This document shows, in pieces, positions 34,264 to 41,564 of a stretch of DNA of 64,000 nucleotides (position 1 is the stretch's first letter; every line of letters begins with the position of its first letter). Position numbers and translations under genes: made by a program. The stretch is from contig NZ_OZ007030.1 in NCBI RefSeq assembly GCF_963931595.1, forward strand, positions 2,038,481 through 2,102,480. Reading direction: 5' to 3'. The notes beneath the pieces were generated by a model. That model searched no databases. It was not told where the DNA came from and worked only from the letters and a program-made list of their open reading frames with translations. The DNA comes from an uncultured Subdoligranulum sp. (GTDB taxonomy: Bacteria; Bacillota; Clostridia; Oscillospirales; Ruminococcaceae).

Positions 34264-35313
<1,050 letters not shown>

Positions 35314-35354
35314 CTATCTTCCTCTATCAGAAGGGGGAGCAAAATGGTGGGGCC

Positions 35355-35942
35355 TCATTCCTGAGGGCAGTGGGTGCCGGGCAGCGGCAGCTGGGCTTCC
35401 CGGACTTCCTGGGGCGGCTTCTGCATGTGCTGGTGTTTGCCGCCCCGTTCCAGCGCCGTGACGCCGGTGCGGCAGAGTTCCAGGATCTCATAGCCGTCGA
35501 ACATGGTCAGGAAGGCGTCGATCTTGTCCGGTTTGCCGGTGAGTTCAAAGACCATGCTGTCCGGCGAAAGGTCGATGATCTTGGCCTTGTAGATGGTGGA
35601 GATCTCCCGCAGTTCGGCCCGGTTCTGGTTGTCGCAGGCCACCTTGAGGAGCAAAAGCTCCCGCTGCAGGCTCTTTTCGGGGGTGAGCTCGAAGATCTGA
35701 CGGGTGACTTCCAACCGCTCGGTCTGCAGGATCAGCTGGCTGACTTCCTGCTCGTTGCCGTGCAGGGAGACCGTGATGCGGCTGATCTTGGGATCGTTGG
35801 TGGCGGACACCGTCAGGCTGTCGATGTTGAAGCCACGGCGGCAGAACAGGCTGGCCACCCGGGCCAGAACGCCGTTCTGGTTGTCCACCAGCAGGCTGAT
35901 CACCCGCCGCTGACTGGCGTTTTGTTGCTGCAAAGCTTGCAT
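35355..35942 (-). CDS. ilvH: Acetolactate synthase small (regulatory) subunit
   Basis: 195 residues. An N-terminal ACT domain (RVISLLVDNQNGVLARVASLFCRRGFNIDSL) and the small-subunit C-terminal domain follow one another. It activates IlvB and gives feedback inhibition by valine. ATG 35942 was preferred to GTG 35951 because GAGGTG lies 7 bases before it. Some 30 residues beyond the usual end (GKHQHMQKPPQEVREAQLP) form a basic, polar tail. It starts 10 bases after ilvB. Confidence 0.94.
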   Translation of the reverse strand: MQALQQQNASQRRVISLLVDNQNGVLARVASLFCRRGFNIDSLTVSATNDPKISRITVSLHGNEQEVSQLILQTERLEVTRQIFELTPEKSLQRELLLLKVACDNQNRAELREISTIYKAKIIDLSPDSMVFELTGKPDKIDAFLTMFDGYEILELCRTGVTALERGGKHQHMQKPPQEVREAQLPLPGTHCPQE

Positions 35943-35952
35943 CCTGTTCACC

Positions 35953-37617
35953 TCATTCCATGATGATATCGTTGATGTCGCCGCCGCCCGGGATCATGGG
36001 CAGCACCTTCTCGTCCTTGCCGATGCGGCAGTCGATCCAGCTGGGGCCCTGCTGTTTCAGGGCGTCGGCAAAGGCCGCCTTGAATTCCGCCGGGGTGGTG
36101 GCCCGGTAGCCCTTGGCGCCGAAGCCCTCGGCCACCTTGACAAAGTCGGTGTGGCGGTGGGGGTCGGTGTCGGAGTAGCGCTTGCCGTAGAAGGTGGTCT
36201 GCCACTGCCGGACCATGCCCAGGACCTGGTTATTGAAGATCACCGTGATGATGGGCAGGCCGTAGCTGACCGCCGTGCAGCCCTCGTTGAGGTTCATGTG
36301 GAAGGAACCGTCGCCGGTGAGCATGATGACCCGGGCGTCCCGGCCCAGCGCCATCTGGGCGCCGATGGCCGCGCCGTAACCGAAGCCCATGGTGCCAAGA
36401 CCGCCGCTGGTGAGAAAGCCACGGCTCTTGGTGTGGTGCAGATACTGGGCTGCCCACATCTGGTGCTGGCCCACGTCGGTGACGTAGACCGCCTCGGGGC
36501 CCGCCTGACGGCAGATCTCGGCGATCATCTGGTGAGGCTTCAGCTCGGTGTCGCTGTCCACCGGCTTGTAGTCGTTTTTCTGCCACTGGCGGATCTGCTC
36601 CATCCACAGCTTGTGTTCGGTCTTCTCCACGTAGGGCAGGATGGCCTGCAGGATGTAGCTGGCGTCGCCGGTCAGGCTCAGGTCCACCGCCACGTTCTTG
36701 CCCAGCTCGCTGGGGTCGATGTCGATCTGGATGATCTTGGCCCGCTTGGCAAAGGTGTCGGGGTTGAGCGCCACCCGGTCGCTGAACCGGGTGCCCACCG
36801 CGATGACCAGGTCGGCCTCGTCGATGGCCTTGTTGGCGGCGTAGCAGCCGTGCATGCCCAGCATGCCCAGGTTGTGGGGCTCGCCGTAGCTGAGCACGCC
36901 GGCCGCCATCAGCGTGTAGGTGGCGGGCATGCCGGCCTTGAGCAGCAGGTCCCGCAGCGGCTGGCAGCCCGCCGCGCTGCGGACGCCGCCGCCGAAGTAG
37001 ACGATGGGACGCTGGGCGGCGTTGATCATCTCGGCGGCCTTCTTCACGTCCTCCTCGTTGTAGGTGGTGACGGTGCGGATGAGTTCCGGCGCCTTGGGGG
37101 TAAACTCACAGACGGCGGCGGTCACATCCTTGGGGATGTCCACCAGCACCGGGCCCTTGCGGCCCTGCTGGGCGATGCGGAAAGCCGCCCGCATGGTGTC
37201 GGCCAGATCCTCCACCCGGCGCACCGTGTAGTTGTGCTTGGTGATGGGCATTGTGATGCCCTCGATGTAGGCCTCCTGGAAGGAGTCCCGGCCCAGCAGC
37301 GAGGTGGCCACGTTGCCGGTGAAGGCCACCAGGGGCACGCTGTCCATGAAGGCGGTGGCGATGCCTGTGACCAGGTTGGTGGCGCCGGGACCGCTGGTGG
37401 CCAGCACCACGCCGGTGCGGCCGGTGGCCCGGGCGTAGCCGTCCGCCGCGTGGGAGGCGCCCTGCTCGTGGGCGGTGAGCACCGTGTGGATACGGTCGGA
37501 ATTCTTATACAATTCGTCGTAGAGGTTGAGGACCGCGCCGCCGGGATAGCCGAACAGTGTGTCAACGCCCTGCTCCGCCAGGACTTCCACAAAGATCTGC
37601 GAACCGTTGAGTTTCAT
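35953..37617 (-). CDS. ilvB: Acetolactate synthase large (catalytic) subunit
   Basis: 554 residues of a thiamine-diphosphate enzyme. E51 in LTAHEQGASHAADGYARATG activates the cofactor; the ThDP/Mg motif begins LTGDGSFHMNLNE and ends IFNN; an FAD-type central domain lies between. It forms acetolactate from pyruvate. ATG 37617 has AAGGAG before it; the longer open frame runs into the T-box leader and is not coding. First gene of ilvBHCD. Confidence 0.97.
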   Translation of the reverse strand: MKLNGSQIFVEVLAEQGVDTLFGYPGGAVLNLYDELYKNSDRIHTVLTAHEQGASHAADGYARATGRTGVVLATSGPGATNLVTGIATAFMDSVPLVAFTGNVATSLLGRDSFQEAYIEGITMPITKHNYTVRRVEDLADTMRAAFRIAQQGRKGPVLVDIPKDVTAAVCEFTPKAPELIRTVTTYNEEDVKKAAEMINAAQRPIVYFGGGVRSAAGCQPLRDLLLKAGMPATYTLMAAGVLSYGEPHNLGMLGMHGCYAANKAIDEADLVIAVGTRFSDRVALNPDTFAKRAKIIQIDIDPSELGKNVAVDLSLTGDASYILQAILPYVEKTEHKLWMEQIRQWQKNDYKPVDSDTELKPHQMIAEICRQAGPEAVYVTDVGQHQMWAAQYLHHTKSRGFLTSGGLGTMGFGYGAAIGAQMALGRDARVIMLTGDGSFHMNLNEGCTAVSYGLPIITVIFNNQVLGMVRQWQTTFYGKRYSDTDPHRHTDFVKVAEGFGAKGYRATTPAEFKAAFADALKQQGPSWIDCRIGKDEKVLPMIPGGGDINDIIME

Positions 37618-37664
37618 CTGCTTGTTCTCCTTCCTGTCTTGTGCTGCGCCGGCTGGGGAGTGCG

Positions 37665-37949
37665 CAAAGAAAAACAGCCTTTGCCCCTTGAACCCAAGAG
37701 ACAAAGGCTGTGTAAGCGCTCTGCGGTACCACTCTTATTGGGACGATGCGTCCCCACTCACCGGACTTCCAACAAAGTCCTGCACTGTAACGGGTGCGCC
37801 CGTATTCCCTTACTGGCCGAAGCGTTCAGTGGATCTGCTCCGGGATCAGTTCGCGGTCCGCTCACCCTGCTGCCTCGCACCAACCGGCAGTTCTCTGGGG
37901 GCCATGTTCAGACCGTTACTAGTTCCCATCCAAGCATTTGCTGAATTTG
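37665..37949 (-). promoter_or_regulatory. T-box riboswitch controlling ilvBHCD
   Basis: The leader between the promoter at 37956 and ilvB carries the T-box sequence AGAGTGGTACCGCAG (37735-37721). A terminator hairpin follows, CAGCCTTTG/CAAAGGCTG (37710-37702 with 37683-37675), with a T-run. Stem I features include CAGAGAAC and GGTTGGTGCGAGG. In the specifier region, GAA-CTG-ATCCCGGAGC points to CTG (37849-37847, leucine) as the specifier codon, followed by the usual A; ATC (isoleucine) is the alternative. Uncharged tRNA would favour the antiterminator and switch on synthesis. Confidence 0.92.
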
Positions 37950-37955
37950 TGTTAA

Positions 37956-37984
37956 ACTATACCGCAGTTTTTAGTGTTTGTCAA
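37956..37984 (-). promoter_or_regulatory. Promoter of the ilvBHCD T-box leader
   Basis: Consensus TTGACA (37984-37979), a 17-base spacer and TATAGT (37961-37956) on the minus strand. Confidence 0.85.
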
Positions 37985-38001
37985 GTTTTTTTGTGAAAAT
38001 C

Positions 38002-38030
38002 TTGCAACTTTATGCGGTACTGTTTATACT
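38002..38030 (+). promoter_or_regulatory. Promoter of the DUF815 ATPase gene
   Basis: TTGCAA (38002-38007), a 17-base spacer and TATACT (38025-38030), 34 bases before the start. Confidence 0.7.
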
Positions 38031-38064
38031 GAGAGTAGTTTTCTTGGGAAAGGATCGATCATAT

Positions 38065-39240
38065 ATGCAACGTATGGAATGGCTGGCACGCCTGGATGCG
38101 CTGGTGGTGTTCCGCAATCTGCTGGACACCGCGCTGCTGCGTGCGCTGCGGGCGGCCCTGGCCGCCGAGGAATGTGACCTGGGCGGCGCCGTGGCCGCCT
38201 TTGAGGCCGTATTGTTTGTCCGGGGCACCAACTGGACCGACGCCCTGCTGGACGCCGTGCTGGAGGATGAAAACCTCTGTCTGCGCACGGCGGCGGGGGG
38301 CGATGCGGGCCCGGTGCTGGAAAAGGCCCTGGCCGGGGAGCTGGATTTTCTCCAGGCACTGGGCCGGGCGGGTCTGGACGACCTGTGCCACGGCGCGCCG
38401 GAGTATCTGCCCCGGTGGGAGACCTCCCCGGATGCCGACTTCCACGCCGCCTACGCCGCACGGCGGGCGGCGGTGGGCCAGAAGGGCTACGGCATCTTTG
38501 CCCGGCACCACGTCTTCACGCTGGAGGACGGGCATCTGGTGCCGGTGCGCTACCCCGACCCCCAGCGGCTCAGCGAGCTGCCGGGCTACGAGCGGGAGCG
38601 GGAGAAGGTCATCGCCAACACCCGGGCGCTGCTGGAGGGAAAGCCCACCAACAACGTGCTGCTCTACGGCGACGCGGGCACCGGCAAGTCCAGCACCGTG
38701 AAGGCCATCGCCAACGAGTTTGCCCCCGACGGGCTGCGCCTCATTGAGGTGAAGAAGAACCAGCTCTACCAGATCCCCGCCCTGATGGACGAACTGGCCA
38801 AGAATCCCCTGAAGTTCATCCTCTTCATCGACGATCTGAGCTTTGCCGCCAACGACGACAACTTCGCGGCGCTGAAGGCCATTCTGGAGGGCAGTGTGGG
38901 CGGCCGCAGCCACAACGTGGTGGTCTACGCCACCAGCAACCGGCGGCACCTGGTCAAGGAATCCATGACCGACCGCAGCGGTGACGACCTGCACGCCTCG
39001 GACACCCGGCAGGAACTGATGAGCCTTTCGGCCCGGTTCGGCCTGACGGTCACCTTCCAGCAGCCCGACAAGGAGCGGTTCGATGCCATTTTGCTGGAGC
39101 TGGCCCGCCAGTACGGCGTGCAGATGCCCAGCGATCAGCTCTTCATCAAGGGTTCCGCTTTCGCCCTGCGGGCGGGGGGCCGCAGCCCCCGGGTGGCCAA
39201 GCAGTTCATCGAGATGCTGGCCGGCGGCATCAAGGTGTAA
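38065..39240 (+). CDS. DUF815-family AAA+ ATPase
   Basis: 391 residues. A helical N-terminal domain (1-160) precedes a AAA+ core with Walker A YGDAGTGKSST (201-211), Walker B FILFIDDLSF (251-260), sensor 1 VVYATSNRRHL and the arginine-containing DRSGDDLHASDTRQE. DUF815 proteins are widespread in anaerobes and proteobacteria; no function is established. The frame is open further upstream, but the promoter lies inside that part. ATG 38065 with AAAGGA is the probable start (38074 is also possible). It stands alone, with a terminator after it. Confidence 0.9.
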   Translation: MQRMEWLARLDALVVFRNLLDTALLRALRAALAAEECDLGGAVAAFEAVLFVRGTNWTDALLDAVLEDENLCLRTAAGGDAGPVLEKALAGELDFLQALGRAGLDDLCHGAPEYLPRWETSPDADFHAAYAARRAAVGQKGYGIFARHHVFTLEDGHLVPVRYPDPQRLSELPGYEREREKVIANTRALLEGKPTNNVLLYGDAGTGKSSTVKAIANEFAPDGLRLIEVKKNQLYQIPALMDELAKNPLKFILFIDDLSFAANDDNFAALKAILEGSVGGRSHNVVVYATSNRRHLVKESMTDRSGDDLHASDTRQELMSLSARFGLTVTFQQPDKERFDAILLELARQYGVQMPSDQLFIKGSAFALRAGGRSPRVAKQFIEMLAGGIKV

Positions 39241-39253
39241 TACCCAAATTCAC

Positions 39254-39283
39254 GGCAGGGGCCCTGGGGCCCCTGTTCTTTTT
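39254..39283. terminator. Terminator between the DUF815 gene and ilvA
   Basis: CAGGGGCCC and GGGCCCCTG (39256-39264 with 39267-39275), followed by TTCTTTTTA. It lies in a convergent gap and could act for both strands, though the minus-strand T-run is poor. Confidence 0.65.
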
Positions 39284-40487
39284 ATACGCGCTCGCTGACC
39301 AGTTCAAAACCGGCCTGGGTGAGCCGCTGCTTGATCTCCTCGATCTGGGCGGCGTTGCGGGTCTCCAGCCCCAGCTTGAGGAAGCAGCTGGTGATGGCCA
39401 TGTTGGCATCCGACCGATCGTGGTGGACGCTGACCACGTTGGCGCCGCATTCCGAGATGATATCGCTGACCAGCGTCAGCTGACCGGGTTTGTCCTCCAA
39501 GGCGATCATCAGGTTGGCCTTGCGGCCGCTCATGACCAGACCGCGGGTGATGACTCGGCTGAGGATGTTCACATCGATGTTGCCGCCCGAGATCAGGCAG
39601 ACCACCTTCTTGCCCGCCAGCGGCAGCTTGCCGAAGAGGGCCGCCGCCACCGGCGTGGCCCCGGCGCCCTCCGCCACCAGCTTCTGGTTCTCCATCAGCG
39701 AGAGGATGGCCGCGGCGATCTCGTCCTCGCTCACCGTGACGATGTCGTCCACGCAGTTTTCCACCATCTGGTAGGTGATCTCCCCGGGGGTCTTGACGGC
39801 AATGCCGTCCGCAAAGGTGTCCACCCGGTCCAGCGTCTCATAGTGGTGGTCGTGGAAGGCCCGCTCCATGCTGGGGGCTCCCGCCGCCTGCACGCCGTAA
39901 ACCTTCACGTCGGGGCGCAGGCTCTTGATGGCAAAGGCCACACCGGAGATCAGGCCGCCGCCCCCCACCGGCACGATGACCGCATCCACATCGGGCAGCT
40001 GGTCGAGGATCTCCAGGCCGATGGTCCCCTGCCCCGCGATGACCAGTTCGTCGTCGTAGGGGTGGATGAAGGTCATGCCGGTCTCCTGCTGGAGCTCCAC
40101 CGCCCGGTCGTGGGCGTCGTCGTAGGTGCCCTTCACCAGTTCCACCTCGGCCCCCAGCCGCTTGGTGCTCTCCACCTTCATGATGGGGGCGCCGTCCGGC
40201 ATGCAGACCACGCTGCGGATGCCCATCCGGGTGGCTGCCAGCGCCACGCCCTGGGCATGATTGCCCGCCGAACAGGCAATGACACCCCTGGACCGCTCTT
40301 CCTCGGTGAGCTGGCTGATCTTGTAGTAGGCGCCGCGCACCTTGAAACTGCCGGTCACCTGCAGATTCTCGGTCTTTAAGTACAGATCGGTGCCGGGGCA
40401 AAGCCGCGGGGCGGCGATGAGGTCTGTCTTGCGCGCGATCTGCTTGAGAATGAATTTGGCGTGATAGATCTTGTCCAGTGTGAGCAT
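39282..40487 (-). CDS. ilvA: Threonine ammonia-lyase with C-terminal ACT domain
   Basis: 401 residues of the single-ACT TdcB/IlvA short form. PLP lysine K49 in [19 protein letters not shown], the phosphate loop [11 protein letters not shown] and SGGNIDVN, then from about residue 320 an ACT domain ([17 protein letters not shown]). It deaminates threonine to 2-oxobutyrate for isoleucine synthesis. ATG 40487 has GGGGGAG before it and gives the family N-terminus; the open frame upstream is leader RNA. Its proximity to ilvBHCD supports the biosynthetic role. Confidence 0.93.
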   Translation of the reverse strand: MLTLDKIYHAKFILKQIARKTDLIAAPRLCPGTDLYLKTENLQVTGSFKVRGAYYKISQLTEEERSRGVIACSAGNHAQGVALAATRMGIRSVVCMPDGAPIMKVESTKRLGAEVELVKGTYDDAHDRAVELQQETGMTFIHPYDDELVIAGQGTIGLEILDQLPDVDAVIVPVGGGGLISGVAFAIKSLRPDVKVYGVQAAGAPSMERAFHDHHYETLDRVDTFADGIAVKTPGEITYQMVENCVDDIVTVSEDEIAAAILSLMENQKLVAEGAGATPVAAALFGKLPLAGKKVVCLISGGNIDVNILSRVITRGLVMSGRKANLMIALEDKPGQLTLVSDIISECGANVVSVHHDRSDANMAITSCFLKLGLETRNAAQIEEIKQRLTQAGFELVSERV

Positions 40488-40518
40488 GAACGTCTCCCCC
40501 TCATTTGACAAATAGCAC

Positions 40519-40550
40519 AGCCCGATCCGGAAAGCCTTCCGGACCGGGCT
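40519..40550 (-). promoter_or_regulatory. Strong hairpin in the ilvA leader
   Basis: AGCCCG-TCCGGAA arms (40519-40532 with 40537-40550, one mismatch) form a long stem between promoter and ribosome binding site. No T-run follows, so it is not a terminator by itself; it could be an attenuator part or a stabiliser. Confidence 0.4.
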
Positions 40551-40586
40551 TCGGATTGCTCCGTTGCAATCTGTGGCGCTTGTATG

Positions 40587-40615
40587 ATTATAGTTGAGCA
40601 TTTCTAATTTGTAAA
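40587..40615 (-). promoter_or_regulatory. Promoter of ilvA
   Basis: TTTACA (40615-40610), a 17-base spacer and TATAAT (40592-40587) on the minus strand. Confidence 0.7.
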
Positions 40616-40695
40616 GTGAAAATATTTCATGTATAATATGCTTTGTACGCTTGCACAAAAATTCAGGTATATTTTTGTGTGTTCTGCAAAGCAAA

Positions 40696-40766
40696 GCGGC
40701 AGGTCCCGCCCCCGCGAAACCTGCCGCACAAAGAAAACCGGGGTGTCCCTCAGGACACCCCGGTTT
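40696..40766 (-). terminator. Tandem terminators after rubredoxin
   Basis: The first hairpin pairs 40735-40748 with 40753-40766 (14 base pairs, three- to four-base loop) and is followed on the minus strand by TTTTCTTTG. A second, GCGGCAGG/CCTGCCGC (40696-40726), follows. Confidence 0.75.
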
Positions 40767-40776
40767 ACTGTTTCAC

Positions 40777-40932
40777 TTATTCCTCGACGAAGGAATCCTT
40801 GCCCAGGCCGCAGACAGGGCAAACCCAATCAGCGGGGACATCCTCCCAGGCAGTGCCGGGGGCGATGCCATTGTCGGGATCACCGACGGCGGGATCATAC
40901 TCATAGCCACAGGGGCAGACATACTTCTTCAT
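40777..40932 (-). CDS. Rubredoxin with unusual CxCG first knuckle
   Basis: 51 residues, [20 protein letters not shown] at the N-terminus and [14 protein letters not shown] at the end. It is a one-iron electron carrier, likely donating to the superoxide reductase next to it. Iron ligands would be C6, C8, C38 and C41. Classical rubredoxins have C-x-x-C-G in the first knuckle; here only one residue separates the cysteines, so one is missing. AGAGGAG lies before the ATG. It is 45 bases downstream of the desulfoferrodoxin gene and ends at a terminator. Confidence 0.9.
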   Translation of the reverse strand: MKKYVCPCGYEYDPAVGDPDNGIAPGTAWEDVPADWVCPVCGLGKDSFVEE

Positions 40933-40977
40933 GATGAAAACGCTCCTCTTATCGTAAAAATTTGGAAAACTGGGAAA

Positions 40978-41352
40978 TCAGGCCTTCCACAGACCGTGCA
41001 GGTTGCAGTAGGCATACACCGCCACGACCTCGTCGCCGGCCGTCAGGGCGAAATCCGCCTTGGGGGCCTCGCCGGGCTTCAGATGCTTGATCTGGCTGCC
41101 CTGCTTGGTCTGCAGCGAAATCCAGGTGATGTAGTGCTCGTCCATCATGGGATGCTCCACGCTGCCCACCGTCACATGGACCACACCGTTCTCCACGGTG
41201 TAGACGGGGATATGCTTCTCATGGGCGGCCTCCACGGTGCCGGGCACCAGCGGGGTCATCTTCTGACCGCAGCAGAACACGGGCACGCCCTTGTCCTCCA
41301 CCATGGTGATGATATTGCCGCAGTGCTCGCAGATAAAGTACTTCAGTTCCAT
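40978..41352 (-). CDS. dfx: Desulfoferrodoxin (superoxide reductase)
   Basis: 124 residues, two-iron class. The N-terminal desulforedoxin domain has C8, C11 and C27-C28 as rubredoxin-like ligands. The catalytic centre has E45-K46-H47 (AAHEKHIPV), H67, H73 (HPMMDEHYITWI), C116 and H119 (CNLHGLW). It reduces superoxide to hydrogen peroxide in anaerobes, using rubredoxin as donor. Start ATG 41352. Its promoter at 41431-41458 is divergent from the GTPase-NYN gene. Confidence 0.95.
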   Translation of the reverse strand: MELKYFICEHCGNIITMVEDKGVPVFCCGQKMTPLVPGTVEAAHEKHIPVYTVENGVVHVTVGSVEHPMMDEHYITWISLQTKQGSQIKHLKPGEAPKADFALTAGDEVVAVYAYCNLHGLWKA

Positions 41353-41430
41353 AGCTTGCCTCCTTGGGTTTGCTCTGTATATAAATAAGATTGTTTCTTG
41401 ACTTTGACCGGTATCCCCGGCTCTGGCATT

Positions 41431-41458
41431 ATTATATCATACTATTTCACTTTGTAAA
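41431..41458 (-). promoter_or_regulatory. Promoter of dfx-rubredoxin
   Basis: TTTACA (41458-41453), a 16-base spacer and TATAAT (41436-41431) with an upstream TG, on the minus strand. Confidence 0.7.
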
Positions 41459-41490
41459 GGCCTTTTTAAGATTTAATACTAATTTTTTCG

Positions 41491-41515
41491 AATTGTACAG
41501 CTACCCTGTACAATT
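41491..41515. promoter_or_regulatory. Perfect inverted repeat, probable operator
   Basis: AATTGTACAG and CTGTACAATT are exact inverse arms around a five-base centre (CTACC). The right arm covers the -35 of the promoter for the GTPase-NYN gene, the position expected of a repressor site. The repressor is not in the window. Confidence 0.7.
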
Positions 41516-41535
41516 TGGGCGAAAAAAGGTACAAT
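41507..41535 (+). promoter_or_regulatory. Promoter of the GTPase-NYN fusion gene
   Basis: TGTACA (41507-41512), a 17-base spacer and TACAAT (41530-41535), 29 bases before the start. The -35 is embedded in the inverted repeat. Confidence 0.55.
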
Positions 41536-41564
41536 AATAGCATTCTGCACAAAGGGGAATGGCT

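Noticed and set aside
36151..37944. A 597-codon plus-strand frame opposite ilvB and the T-box
   Set aside because: It runs through a well-supported riboswitch and an antisense biosynthetic gene.
37978..38064. N-terminal extension of the DUF815 ATPase
   Set aside because: The promoter at 38002-38030 lies inside it, so translation must begin later.
40629..40934. Short plus-strand frames near 40629-41388 beginning MYN or MHK
   Set aside because: They read antisense through two terminator hairpins and the rubredoxin gene, which has the real coding signal.
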